A program made the translations under genes and the position numbers. From Chamaea fasciata (taxonomy: Eukaryota; Chordata; Aves; Passeriformes; Sylviidae), in assembly GCA_029207755.1 (NCBI GenBank), contig JARCOQ010000002.1, positions 4,464,001-4,528,000 of the forward strand: a stretch of DNA of 64,000 bases, read 5' to 3'. This document shows positions 40,321-54,049 of the stretch, in pieces. Positions within the stretch are counted from its first letter, which is position 1. Each line of letters begins with the position of its first letter. A model generated the notes under the pieces. That model made no database searches, was not told the DNA's origin, and saw nothing but the letters and a program-made list of their open reading frames with translations.

Positions 40321-43300
40321 ACATGTTTAGAAAAGAAATTAACAGAAAGAATCAAGCGAAAATACCTAAATAACAAAGGGTTAGACTAAGGAGTCCAAAG
40401 ACTCCAGACTTCAACAAATCAAATCATGGCACATTCTTTAAGTAAATAAACCCCTCCACAACAAGACAACAATTTTGAAAAAGCATTTAGAGAATTTAAC
40501 ACAAGTTACCCCATCACCAACACATGCATGCTCATTAAAGAAAACCTACGAAGCAACAAACCCCAGCAAATCTTCAAGTACAATACCTCAGCATTTAGGT
40601 GATGGGAACACCAGTACCTGTGAGACTACTTTGTAGTTTGTTCTGTCAGTAGCTCATTAACAAAAACATCTCAATCACATATTCTTAACTGCAGCTGCAG
40701 CATGTCACAACTCAACTCCCGTGATATGTTTATCACAAATGACAGGCTACGCAGGGTACTATTTCCCTTCTGCAGAAAAACAACTGCAACTTTGTTTCTC
40801 CCATTATGTTTTTCATCTTCCCGATGCGCTGTCCCTGACACCCTCCCAGTGGAAGTCTCCTTCCTATTGGCTGCTTTTCAAATCTCCATCCTTCTTCAGA
40901 GGAAGGAAAATGTGAAGAGGCCTTTTCATTCTAACCTTGCCTAAACAGCTTTCTGCTCAATATAATTTAACGCAAATTAGCGCTACAGCAAGAAGCCATG
41001 GGAGGAAATCAGCACATCCTACATTTTCTCCTGTTACTAGAAAGGCTTTCCAGGACACTTAGAAACATAGTTAGGCCTCATCTATATGAAGAATCATCTT
41101 TGCCAAACTAAGACAAAGGTGAAGAACCTTTTACGTACCAAGGGGGAAAAAAAAACCTATACAAAAAATACCTGGTATAGCACTTTAATTACACACTCTG
41201 CATTATTCATTAATAATGTAAAATTAGATGGTCCAGAAGTCTCAGGCAACCTTTGAGTTAAGCCAATAAGCCAGCTCTAAACAGACACAGTTATGTCAAC
41301 AAAAGAAATGCAGGCTAGTCAAACTCAGTGTTTTTACTGGCGTTTTTACTGGGGCTAAATCTGGAAATAGTATCATTTTCAGAAATAGGAAAAAAATGCT
41401 AAATACTTCTCTTTGACTATCAGAAAGCAAGAGAGGCCAGAGTACGCGCTCAACAGTTAGCTCTGCTACCTGTGAAATGGAGGTACACAACCTGGTGATA
41501 AATGGAAGTGCTCAGAAGGCTGAAAGCAGCTGACCATTTCCAAAAGCTGATGGGCAGGAAGCTTCCAGCTACAATTTGCTGGTCAACAAACCCATGAAAA
41601 GAGAACATTTCACCTGTTTCTACAGAATACAGAAATAAGAAAGGCAAGCCAGGATTGAACAAGTCGGGACACTGCTACGCTCACGTTTTCAGCTTTAAAA
41701 ATACTTTTCTCTCAGACAAAAAACACCACATTTGAGTGATTAAAAAATGTATTTTCCTCTTCCTCCTATCAGCAAACTTTTGGGGCTGAATCACATTATA
41801 ACCATCTCACACTATGACATGTAGGCGCTTTTTGGTTCGCTAGAAAGATCTGAAGGAAACTGAGAATAGAGATAAAATACACTGCAGTGAAGTCACCGTA
41901 CTGAATTCATGACATCATAATTGTTGCCATGGCAACTAGCTAGTATCAAGCACAGAATACTGCCTTCACTGCAGAATCAAGGAGCACCCGTGCTGCCACA
42001 AAATATATGTTCTTACTTGAACAAAAATCCAGTCAACAACGCAGGAAATAAAATATTACTGCAAGTGGACTGCTTTTTTTATACCTTGTTTTGTTCACCT
42101 GGTGTGAGACTTATTTAACATGGTGGCACATATAAAGAGGTCTGATATGCATGATAAAAATAGTGTAATTGAAAAAGCTATGGTTTTCTTCCAGTGTTCC
42201 TCAATTTTTCCAGAGCAGTAGTTCTTCTTGTGTTTTCCTCTCCTATGCATATGGCTGCAGTCATATACAACAAAACTCAGTTTAGACTTGAAACACAGGG
42301 AAAAAAAAATAAAACCCAAAAATCCTCCAGTAAACGACATTTTCCATTTCTTATTTCAACAAGCCAGAAATGGTCAAACTGGAACTGTCACACAGCAGCA
42401 GAACTAACTGATGAAGAACATATTCCACATTTGGAGCCCACGGTTCCTTTTGTTTAAGGAGTGGCACCACCAGCGCCTTCGAACCTCAGCGCACTGACTA
42501 AACACAGAGCTTCAAATCTGCAGCGCTCCCACAACAGCTTCCCTTGTAAATAAAAACCTCAGCCCTTTTCCTCTGAACAGTCCTATTTCACATGAGGCAG
42601 AACTGCTATTTTCAGCTCCTCCCCATTCACAAATATAAAAGCTTCAAAAACTACAAAGAAGCGGTTGCCAATTTATCAGGTCACAATTATGTTTGTGAGT
42701 AGCACTTACACATAAAATGCACAAGTGCCCCATTTGATGTTGCAAGCTGAAACATCTGTGGGAATAAATCAGTATTAAAAAGGCACATGAAGGAAAGCAC
42801 ATCTGAAAATTAACTTCTTCAAATTAACTTGCTGAATACAAAAGTCAAGAGCTGCAGGTCAGTTACAGCAGACAGCGTTACACACTTCACCCTTATGGCT
42901 GATTAGCCACAAAGAAATTGTTTCAAAACAAACTTTAACAAACAGCCCATGTAATATAGTAAAGTATACTTATTTGTACGTCAATGGTTCTTAAAGAGCA
43001 ATCTATAAATTACTGCTGGACCAAAGAACACTTACACATAACTACATGTAATTAGTCAGTGTGTCTAAACAGTTTCAGTACACACTGATGGGGTTTTCTC
43101 AGCTTCTAAGAAAACAAAACCGCCCTAGTTACCAATTAACAGCACATTTCCACATTGGCTCGGCGCCTTTGTAGGACACGTTCTCTACTAGGATCAAGCA
43201 CACTGATGACACCGAAACGAAAAGCCAGAAGTGCTGCAGTAACCTGCTCCCTCCAGCCTCTTTATAAAAACTGTCTTAACAAATGAGCACTGGACAAAGA

Positions 43301-46300
43301 GGATACAAACAATAAAATCAGGAGTTTCAGATACTGAGGATTAGGAGACAGCTGTATCCCATAAGCCTCTGTCCTCAGTGTTCTCTTAATATTACTTCAC
43401 ACAATCAAGAATGATGACTAGTACTTGAATGATGACACCACAAAAATCCCAAGTTTAACTCATGTTCCACAATATGAAGTATACTTGGGAAATTATTACA
43501 GTTGACAACACATTCCAAGGCAATCATGGAGTGTGGCAATGTACTCCCTCGCACAGAAATGTAAGGAAATTAAGTCTTTCATAGGTTTTTAAAAGTCTTA
43601 GGAACAGATGCTGCCTTTGATGAATACAACTGTGATTCCAACCATATACCCTAATACACCAGATACAGTTAAAACACAATTTTGCTGCCACAATTGCAGC
43701 AAACTAAGTTGATAAAACCTCATCAAGGTGCATCACAAATGCAGAATCCTCTTCTCTGCAACTGAGTAGAAATTCAAAGTGTCCATATTATACAATTCAC
43801 AAACCTATCTGTGACACAAACACAGGACAAATGGCAATGACATTCCCTTCTTCATTAGAACACGCTGCATTTCCAGTTCTTACACAATATGAAATCACTG
43901 CTTAATAAGTAATAAAAAACCCCCACCATGTCTGCAGCTGATTTTGCTGTTTGAAAGATTGACAGATTAATTGATCCCTTAAGCAACTAATGTGTCTTTT
44001 CTGAGTGCACACAGAAAATTATGGATTATCTCAAGACTTTACAAAGCTTTTCATATGACTTTAAAATGAACTTGTTAAATTAGGTCTTCCTCAGCAGCCC
44101 TCCTGTTAAGTCCAACTTTTATGTGAATACTAGATAGGGGAATGCAAAGATGTAGGTGCTGGCCCACCTCTGCACGTGGTATTTTTTCTTGTATTATTCA
44201 TGTATCACTATTATAACAGAAGCAACATCTAAAAATGTTCTGCTAGGATCTGTGGAGATGATCAAGCCACTTGCAAACCTACCTAGAGACACCATAACAC
44301 AAAGAAACACCACCTGTCCCTCCTCTCTCCCCCCACAAATCAAGTTGAGAAAGGCTAGGGGGTTTAAGATACCAAACAACTATTATAACTCCTTTATTCA
44401 AACTTCCACATAGCAAATTCTTTCCACTATTGGGAGTCCATCATCCACAATTACAGGAAACTTGAGTGTAAAAGCACTTAAAAATAATGCTATATCCACC
44501 AAATTCAGCTGTTAGTTTAGAAAGAGTTATGTTTATTCTAGACACCATTCAAATGTGTTACAACATGTGCCTGGATCCATTTTCAGTTTTAACTGTGCTG
44601 AGAATGATATTAATGAAATAGTTTTTTTTCTAACCAGGCATGGCTAAAGCATGATCTCAGCAAGTTTTGAGGCACTGGCCTTTATTCATACCTTAGTATA
44701 TCTAGAATCAGTCTCTTGTGCACTGCTGAACTGAACCATGTAAGATGCACCCACAATCCAACTGAGTTCCAAACCAAACTGAATCACAAAACGATAAAAC
44801 ACAGCATTTTAATTTCTCGGAACTGAGAGGAGATACTTACAATGTCACTATCTCCCAGAGTAATGACTAAAGGAAGAGTCTGGAAATAAAAATAATTCAA
44901 AATCTACAGATTTATGCAGTCCCTGTCTGTAGGATAATTCTCATACTCAAGACCCTCTACTTGTCTTAAGGAGTTGAGAATCTGCTCAGTTGTGGATCTC
45001 TTACTAGAAGTAGTAACAGAGGTACTGAATTTTTAATACCCACCCTCTTACATGCACAAACTTTGAGAGCAAAAGGAGCTGCCAGCTCTCCAACTCCCTG
45101 GTAGGGAATCAAAAATTATTCAGAAAGCACTTGGAGCAACCTCACACTTGTTTCTCAGAGCTGAAAATGTGCAGAGCAGACAAGGAACATCATCTCGCTT
45201 CCACTCTTTTATGGTGGTCCTGAACACTTCAGGAAAGGAGTCAGGTACAAAACTTAGCATGCACTGGGAAATAAATGTGAAGGGATTTTCTTTTTGTTTG
45301 GAAGAGAACTAAAACCACCATCCTGGCTCTGACCAGAGATCTATCTACCTGACTCTCCTCCAACAACAGGCAGCTATGAAAGAGTATAAAAACAGGACAA
45401 GCACAAGGATAGTTCCTTTGATTACATTCCCAAACGCCAAGTTGCAGCCCAGCACGTGACTGAGACGCAGGTAAAGAACAACATGCTCAGCCCTTCTTTG
45501 TACCTCCTTGCACAAACAGAAAAAAGGGTAAACAGATACATGAAAAATTTCTGCAAGTTTAGGAGACTCGCTTCTTTGCAAAACTGAGTAAAACCAATCA
45601 GGAAAACCAAACTGGAAAACAACCAAGTTTCTAGCTCCCACTCTTTCACCTGATGTGCTCTCGCATGAGAACTTTACTAGAAGCCTGTCGGGCAATGATG
45701 GCTACTTGGCATGCAGCAGCGCAGCCAGGCAAATGTCTTTTCTTCCTTACCTTGGCATACCCATCCCAAACAAAGCACAGCCATCCTGGCAGGAAAACAG
45801 GAGCTGAAGCAAGGTTAGTGAGGAAGAGATCCAAACTGGGATGTGTGACATACTGTAACTGATCTGAAGTCAGAAGCTACTAAACCTCAGACTAAATAAG
45901 CAGAAGTTCTCCATTGTTCCAAAAGATACTCGTTAACTCCCTAGTTTAGCTAACTTTGCTGCCATAAGCTGCCTAAAATATCTGTAATGGGACTGAAAGG
46001 GAACAGCAGTTAAAGATGTTCTTATTATAAAGTGCACCTAAGGGAAATGACATGTAAGTTGCATGCTTCTCTTGGGATACTGGAAACACCACAATTTAAA
46101 TTGTGTAGCTCAGATCAACATAAATTCATTAAAAACAGGAAAGAATCATTGCAAAGTCAGCAACACCAGAAAAGGGTCACTCACACATTTCCAACACTGC
46201 TAACAGATACCCTCATTCAGAAACGAATGTTACAAGTGGAAAGCTACTGCTCCCTCTGCCCTCCCACCTGCCCTCTCCTCATACAATCCCAACACATTTC

Positions 46301-48902
46301 TGCAAGAACCCAGGACAGAGTTTTACAGTCTCTGTCAAAAGGGACAACAGTCCACAGAGCCATGGCCAAATACACACCATGCTTATGTTTCTTTTCCTTT
46401 TGGGCAGCAGCCCACCCTTCAATTGGATTAAGTGTAACAGGAACTGTACCCTCAGGTGTGATGACACAGCAACTCCAAGGATCCCTCATAGGTTTCAATC
46501 GGAATAATCTGGGCTACTTTAGGCGATTTAGATCACAGCCTTTAATAGCTCAGCTGATTTTCAATGAAATGGATTAAAAAGTACCCAAATGGAAATACCC
46601 ACGAACAGGTGCAGAGGAACAGGAACACCAACAATCAGAAACACCAAGGTCTACTACTACATTCTGAGCTAGAAGAAGCTGTACCCAGCCCAAGCTTTCT
46701 GTTACTTTTTCCCAAGCATATGTGCATGCAGGTGTCTGTACATGCATCGGAGGATGGGGTGGGAAATGCTCCCAGAGGAGCTGGTAGGGAGGGGAGGCAG
46801 CATTTACTGTCATATCCATCTCTCTGCAGCCTTAGAAAAATTCAAGTATCTACCTAAACTTACATTTGAAAATTCAAATAAAAACAATAACCTACTAAAG
46901 ATCAGCAGGTAAGAAAAAAAAAATGAATACTTAGAAATGAATCTTTGCCAACAGAATTCCTGAAAGAAACTTAAATCTCATTTCCCATTCAGTAGACTGT
47001 ATTAACTAATAATGTAGAAACGAGTGATTCAAACATGTGAATCATTTCTACCTGTATTCACTGTACACTCCTCTCCCTCTGCTGCAGCCAAGTAGTATAA
47101 AGCCACAACTTCACACTGGTATGGTCAGGCACAAATTACTAAGTCACATGGTATTTTTCAAATAAAACTGAATCATCGAAAGGACAAAGAGAACAAACAG
47201 CGAAGGAGCTCACTGCAAAAAAGATGGTGACTTCCTAGCAGCCCTCAAAGAAAAGGAGGAGGAAAAAGATGCAAGCTACACCTCCAGCTTGATTCAACAG
47301 GTTTTTCTACACTTATTTTTAAGTCTTCCACTGTATTTACTAATTTAGTAACTCAGATGTTCATATCTTCCTTTTCCAAAGCTTCATGCCCTGTCATACA
47401 GTGTCAAACATGCTATATGTGCTACTTCATCTCTATACAGCCAAATCAGATTTCTGGGAAGAAAAAAATAAAAGGAATGATGAGCAAAAGGTTTCTTGTC
47501 ACAATATTACAATTTATAAAAAAGATAAATCTGCCTCAGAGCGATCATATTAAACGGCTGAAGCACTTATGCTTGGGTTTGGTGGGGGTTTTTTTAAGGT
47601 TGCTTTACAAGGATGTCAGACCAAAATTTAGCAGAAGTAATGGTGTCTGTAATTTCCCAAGTACTTTTGTCAATATGTCCTTTAAAGCCACGGTCCTTTC
47701 TGAAGACGTGTCTCACTATAAGCAGTGCTAAAATAATGGAAACCACTTAATGGTCTCATCCACTATTTTTACTGGAGCTTCTGCCCTTGCTACCATTAAT
47801 GCAATCATACCTATGGCAGTACAAACCACACCAAATTTTCAGCATCTATTCATTTCCAAGCTACTGTTCTAGTTAGGTGCAGTTTCACCTCTGGCTTCCA
47901 GGATCTATGTACAGCCTGCTGCTAAAAGAGAAGGTCCAGCATAGCGCCCACAGTTGTACACTCCCACTGCTTCCCCTAGGCCAGTACCATTTTAAATCAA
48001 GTTCAGCTCATCAACTCAATCAACTGTGGCTTCACAGTGGTTTCTATCAATCTAAAAGCAAAGCTATATAACTAAGCTAACCAGAATACTACTGCTTTTG
48101 GAAAGAGGAAGCTTCCTTTCCCTTCCTTCTTTCCCTTTCCTCCACTTTCACTCAGTGGTTCTTGCTACCCCCTTGCTTGCACTCCAAGGTCTTTGTGGAG
48201 TCAGTTTCATAAACTGAAGATGTATCTGGAGCTAGTTTTCCACCAGGTCAGCAAGTTAACCTGGAGCATCCTGGAATCCAGTTAAGTCCTAGGACAGGTA
48301 AGTGATAGGATCACATGGCTGAGAGCATGAGACCCCACTTATGCCAACAGGAAAGCCATCAGAGAGAATGAAATTATGAGAAGACTTGGGTCAACATGTG
48401 TGCTTCTTGTTCCCATCCTTGATTGGTACTGTTATTAGTCTAATCTCACTGTAAGCCAGTTCAAAGAGCTAAACCAACAAAAAAACCATTCATTATTTTT
48501 GGCGAGGCTTGTTTTCTGCCAATTTAATTCCCTGAACTAGCTCAGCAAAGGAATCCAGCAAGCATCTGCAGCAGTGCAGGGAAGGAGGCAGGAACACACA
48601 GGGAGATGAGGAGAGGCTGGGGCTGATTTAAGCTGTCACTGAAGCGCATACCCCGGAGCAGATCTGCATCACACCGTAGTTAGAACTGACAGTAATCTGT
48701 GCTCTACAACGGGAGGCCCTCAGCGCTGACGGGAGTGTGCCAACAGTGCCAGCACTCAAACGTCCTCGCCAAAGTTCAGCCTGGGCACCAGCCTGCATGA
48801 TTGCGTGTAAAAGCAGAAGAATCACAGCTCTCTTACCCTCAGAGACACTAGAAAACATTAGCTGATTTCTCCCCCAGCAACACCCCTGTAAAAATGTGCT
48901 CT
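40321..48902. other. POU2F1: Intronic sequence, no gene seen
   Basis: Unique sequence with the RFX palindrome at 41923. The longest frame (46032-46577, plus, 181 codons) lacks any recognisable domain or coding pattern and is judged random. Confidence 0.55.
41923..41936. promoter_or_regulatory. Perfect RFX palindrome GTTGCCATGGCAAC
   Basis: This is the ideal full X-box for RFX-family factors, a perfect 14-bp inverted repeat. An ATGACATCAT element resembling an ATF/CREB-type site lies 4 bp away at 41909-41918. The pairing of an RFX site with a nearby CREB/ATF-like site recalls X1-X2 box modules. Related but imperfect matches in the intron are GTTCCCATAGCAAC (9043-9056) and TTTGCCATGGTAAT (17280-17293). 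Confidence 0.6.
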
Positions 48903-49020
48903 ATAATTCCCATTACACAGATTTAGCTCAGAACAGCAAAGCAAGCAAAATTGGTGACAAACTCAGGATTGGAACCCAGTAAATCCTCTACACCAAACCA
49001 ACACTTCATCACTCAACTGA
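48903..49020 (+). mobile_element. MIR-like SINE relic
   Basis: Sequence order matches the MIR SINE 3' half: ATTCCCATTACACAGAT, an A/G-rich GCAAAGCAAGCAAAATTGG segment, GACAAACTCAGGATTGGAAC, CCAG, TCCTCTACACC and CACTTCATCACTCAACTGA. Compare the MIR sense strand, CCCATTTTACAGATGAGGAA followed by GGATTCGAACCCAGG and CTTAACCACT. It is old and diverged. Confidence 0.6.
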
Positions 49021-52000
49021 GTTATTAACCCCTCAACTAATTCAATTAGTCAGTAGCAGTCTATAAAAGCTCCTTTTGCAAAGACTTTCTAATGCACTAT
49101 AAAGCTCACATATATAATACAGTTAACAAATGTGGATATTTCCTAGATAGTTGTGAAATAAGAAACTAGGGAAAGGAATAATGCTGAGATCTTAAGTAAT
49201 TATTTCCTTTTCTATAGAGAAAAATAAGTGCACATGAAGCAGCATGAGGGCCTATTCACACAATTCAAGAAATTTAATGCAAAGAGCTACAGAAAGGAAA
49301 ATACATCTACGGATTCTTTTTCCCTCAGATTAGCATTGTAAAATCGTTTCATGTGAAATGCCAGCAATTATTTAATACACCCTAAGCGAAACCAGTATCT
49401 TCCCTTTAAATTTATCTCCTACACTTAGCCCAACAATTCCCACACTTAACTTGCTCTGTGTAACAATGAAGCGCATTTGGAAAAGGGGGGGGGATGTGTT
49501 AACACAGAAGCAAATCTCTGCAGTAGTGAACAGCCAGCTCTGTAAGTCTATCCAGCAACACGAGATAGTCTTTCATTCACATTCCAGCTTAAGCACAGCC
49601 AAGTACATCACATTTGGGACGCTCAAGTCATACTTAATTTTGTTCAACACCTTCTTTTGACAACAGCTTTGTCACCAAGACTCAAAATACGTATGTCAAA
49701 AAAGACAGTCATTTGCCAGGACTGTCACCGATTCTCTCAAGATAAGAATAATAAAGCCGTAAGTGCAAGGAGCAGAGGCTGCCTAATTGTCAGCTGTATA
49801 AAATAGAAGAATCAAGACTATTGTCCTGAGGGCAACAAGAGTTTAAGAGGAATAGAAAATGACACTGCAACCTGTTCTGAAATCTTGAACTCCACAGGAG
49901 TCAAAATTTAAGGAAAGCAAATGAAAACTTAGTGCGTGCTGCAAAAAACTACTGCTAATTTGTCAGAGAACCAGGAGAGTAAACAAACCTGCCTAAGAGG
50001 GACTTGCACCCTATTTAAAGGAAAGAAACAGGATGACAGATCAACCCCACCAAAACATCCTGGGCAACATGGACAAAACATGTACTAGAGAACTCTTTGC
50101 ATCTGGATATAAATAAAACAGCAAAAGCCTGCCACTCTAAATGTGGAATTTACCGCTTGAAATCTGACAACTATTATTTCAGTGACTACGGTATTCCAAA
50201 CTTCATTTTTCTGGGCAATAAACTATTATGATCAAGCCACAGTAGGAACAGCACTTCTTCACACACAAGGGACTCCCAGCACAGAGTGTGCTGGTGCTTC
50301 CTTAGGCTTAACAGACACACCAAGACGAAGGCAACCTCACCGATCCCCGTCAGTGCCACCGTTCACAGGGTATCCACATCCAGCACCGGGGAGCCAGTAT
50401 TAACAGTTAATGCTTGAATTAGGGCTGCGGGCTAATCTTGGAGAAATTGACAGTGACAGCAAACCTGAGATTTTTTTTTCCTATTTAAATAACAGGGTGG
50501 GCAGCTTAGATTTTTTTCCCCCTTCCTTTTGGGAAGCTCTAGCTTCTCCAGTTTTAAAACCATCCTAGCACACACCTTCCCAATTCTGCTTCACATGCAG
50601 CAGCATGGCTACTGGCATAGCCTGGCCTGTTTTCCAACCAGCTGTCAGACTGCTAAGTTTTGGTCAGTTTTGAAAAAGGGAAGGAAAAAAAAAAAAAAAA
50701 GATAAAAAATGCAGCATCACCTTAATAACCGAGTGGATGTAATCAGGCAGTGGAACTACTGCACAGGAGGACACTTCCCTCTGTCTCTAATAAATTAAAA
50801 GCTGAAAAGACAGCCAAAATAGAGTATATTCTCCTGATAAAAATTAGGAAGCACAGCAACAGTAGCACAATTCTGCATTCTCACCACAGCCAGACAGACA
50901 ATAGAGAAGGAAAAGTTTCTTTCACTCTCTGACCCAACATACACAAAGATGGTCCAAGGAGCAGCTTAAAATCTTGACACCTACCTGTGACAAACTAACA
51001 CAGAAGTCTGAGACTCAGACGCACACCTGAGACTGAGCAGTAATACAGTAGTCTGGACACCTTGAGACAAGTGAAGGTGATGCCAAGGTTTGGGAAAAGG
51101 TGCATTACGCTAACATGTTGCCTACGGGCTTCACTTCACTAGACGCATTTGTATCCCTAGCACATTCCGGTAAAATTTTAACCTACAACACAGGCACACA
51201 GATACATGTTTGAGAGAAACACATCTGTATTTTGGCGTGTAAATACCTGAATTCAGCGTTACAAACCCCAGCTCAGCCATGAGACTGCACAAGGCCACTG
51301 TCCAGTATTCCATTCTATAAAAATTACCAAAACGCCTGTGACAAAGAAATTTTGTTCGCAAGATACAATGAACATTTTTATCATGCTGGATAAAATATCT
51401 CCAGTCTCAGCAGTGGTTAAATTGCTGCTATAAAGGAAATTGTCCTCAGATAAATGGTTTCCCTATGAGAAGGTTTCAGTGCTACACCTCACCCCAGGTC
51501 AATAAATCAAATTAACTGCACCTTGTCCTCTGGCCAATGACATCATCGGCTTGACCACATCTTGTGAAGCGAGTGCAAAAACATATGCTATTTAAGGCAT
51601 GAAATCATATTACTGCTTTTTGTCCAGCCAGCCTTGTGCTGTTGGTCTGTGAAACAGTCAGTCACCTGAACAGTCTCATTACAGCTCCTACAGCTTTTTT
51701 TTTTTTTTTCCTTCTTGCATTCAAGGCCTGTCTTTGCCGAGGGTGAAGAAAAAAAAGGATAAATAATCTGAGTCATTATTTTTTAAATCAAAACGCTTTT
51801 CATTAGCTGCAGTGCAGTATTTTGTGACAAATTAAATTTAGAACCAAACTACGAAATACGCCATCTGCACTTGCACGTGAACCCTCTTCCTAGTAGTGTT
51901 TCAAAGATGTTTACATGCTAATCTGGCACTGCTACTCTGAAGTACCCTGCTGTTCGGTCCTTTTTCTCCACAGGGTGAAAACAATGGTCACTAATGAAAA

Positions 52001-52873
52001 CCTACACATTTTTATTTCAAACCCATCCCTGCATAAATATTTTCTATTTTAAATTACTGCCTCTCCCTAATCAAGTAGCCCGTTTGTTTTATTTCTAAGT
52101 AGACTAATATCTGGTTTAAAACTGAATTACTCCAGACTATTTAAGAGGATTAATTTCAATTTTCACTTGGCGTTCTTATGACACAATCACAGAAAACTTA
52201 TCTTCCTTTCTAGACCCTGTACTGCCTAGTGGTATCTTCTGTCTTGAAAGCCAAATCTAAATGAAAGAGAGGGGGAAAAAAAAAAAAACCCTCAACCCAG
52301 AACAGTCAAAGATACAAGCAGCGACAAAAGCATCTGACACACTGCACTGTTAAACCTCATCCACATTAAGCAAAAAGAAGATGAATAAGATTATCTTCAA
52401 TGCATTCAATTCTGTTTGTGTTCAGAGGGAGGAGGAAAGCTGTTTAGATTTTGAGTGTGTCTTCTATAGCTCTCTCAGTGCCAGGAAACGTAAATTAGAA
52501 GCAACTCTCCTTTAAGGAAAAGAATCAAGGACAAAGGGACCAAAAATGCCCAAGCCTCTGAAAAGCAGATATGAAAGGAAGAGCTTTACAGTCTTGAGTT
52601 GCTATAAATTAAAAATAAGCTCCTTATTTAAAAGACATGAGTGTTTGAGAATCTATGAGCAGATCTGATGCTGCTCAAGCCCCAGGAGGGTTTTGTTTTT
52701 GCTGGCAGGGGTGGAGTGGAGATGGGGGGGTCATTTTGGTTATTAGTAAATAAATCAAGCAGCAGAGTGAGGCCTAGGCGCTTGCCAGAGGAGCCGGGGC
52801 CTGGCTCTCCCCCTCCTCTCCACACACAGCCTGGGTTTGATCTCGGGGCCCTGTGGGTTTGCCAAGAAAATTT
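49021..52873. other. POU2F1: Intronic sequence, no gene seen
   Basis: Unique sequence with A/T runs near 50683-50702, 51695-51710 and 52271-52288. At about 51530-51560 a CCAAT-type GGCCAATGACATCATCGG combines a CCAAT box with a CRE-like TGACATCA, suggesting a distal element. Confidence 0.5.
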
Positions 52874-52876
52874 AAA

Positions 52877-52908
<32 letters not shown>

Positions 52909-52909
52909 A
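52874..52909. repeat. Long A-rich run at shoulder of CpG island
   Basis: Two long A-runs separated by one G, just before the CpG island begins. The preceding 100 bp are C/G-rich and not recognisable as a retrogene. Confidence 0.85.
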
Positions 52910-53654
52910 GCTAGAGAGCGAGAAAGAAGAATCATATTGAACCACAAAAGCACATGGGGCGAATGTAAAATATAAACACGGCGTTGGGCTCTGAGTGGCT
53001 GTTATTAAAGGTCTGAATTACTAAACATGAGAGGCGGGGAAAGCCGGGCGGCCATTTCAATAATATAAACCTCCCCGAATTAGACATTATTCAAATGAGA
53101 AGGAGAGAGAAGGAAGAGAGGGAGAGCGCGGGGGAGAGGGACGGGACCGGCACGGCCGTGCCCGGGGGCAAAGGGGGAGCGGGGCAGACCCCGCCGGGGC
53201 AGATCCGGCCCTGGGGGGCTGCGGACCCGGCCCTCGGGGGCGGGGGGCAAACCCGGCCCCCGGGAGCCCCTCTCCCGCCGGAGAACGGCACGGGGGGGCT
53301 CTGCCCGTGCGCCCCGCAGTCCCCCCCCACCGAACCCGCCCCTTGCGAGGGGAGGGGGGGAGCTTTAAATGAAAAAGCCAAACCGCGCTCTGCTCCTGCC
53401 CCCCTCCCCGCACCCACCCACCCCACGCTGCAAGGCCCAAGCTCTGGGGAAATAAACCCCGGCTGGGGGGTGGTTCGGGGAAGGGGGGCAACGAGGGGAG
53501 CGATGAGGAAATCGAGTCTATCTGCCTCCCCGGGCCCCAGCCAGGCGCCGGCACCCCCGGCCCCCTCCGCCCCACCACCGGGGGGACCCTGCCCCACTCT
53601 GGCGACCCGCCGGGATCGTTCCTCCAGCATCCCTCCCTTCCCCCCCCTCCCTCC

Positions 53655-53667
53655 ATGAATATGTAAA
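53655..53667. promoter_or_regulatory. Second ATGAATATGTAAA POU-like motif in CpG island
   Basis: This repeats the AT-rich motif found at 54056-54068, standing alone in otherwise GC-rich sequence. Two identical AT-rich 13-mers 400 bp apart in a CpG island are unlikely by composition alone. The function is inferred only. Confidence 0.3.
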
Positions 53668-54000
53668 GCGGGTTTATTGTGGGCGTGCGGGCCGGGTGGC
53701 GGCCAAGCCACCCCCGAACGCTTTTGGGTGCGGGGCTGCCTCCCCCCTCCCTCCCGGCGTGTGTGTCCCCCCTCCCTCCCGCCCCGACCCCTCCGCCTCG
53801 CCGCGCCGCCGCCGCCCATCGCCCCCATGGCCGGTGCCCCGGCGTGCGGGCTCCGTGTGCGGGAGGGACGGTGTGTGTGTGCGTGTGTGTGTCTCCCCAG
53901 CGCGGGGAGGCTGCTCTGCTTCTCCTTCTCCTTCCCCCCCCCCGCTCCCTCCTGTGCCGTTAATTATAATAATCCTGAGTACTAATAAATTATGCTAAGC

Positions 54001-54029
54001 GGGGCCGGGCGGGCGGGCGGGGGGGGGGG
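54001..54029 (+). promoter_or_regulatory. G-quadruplex-prone G-run tract in start of intron 1
   Basis: The plus strand reads GGGG-CC-GGG-C-GGG-C-GGG-C followed by at least ten more G. That gives five or more G-runs with 1-2 nt loops, the classic quadruplex-forming pattern. It lies about 55 bp inside intron 1 on the strand used as transcription template. Confidence 0.6.
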
Positions 54030-54049
54030 TGCGCCCCGCGCGCGCGAGT

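Noticed and set aside
46032..46577. 181-codon plus-strand reading frame
   Set aside because: Among the longest frames outside the CpG island, but no domain, no splice-site support and no recognisable family. One such frame is not surprising in 64 kb of AT-rich DNA.
53091..53828. 245-codon minus-strand and 187-codon plus-strand frames in the CpG island
   Set aside because: Opposed overlapping frames rich in Pro, Gly, Arg and Ala, caused by very high GC and absence of stop codons.
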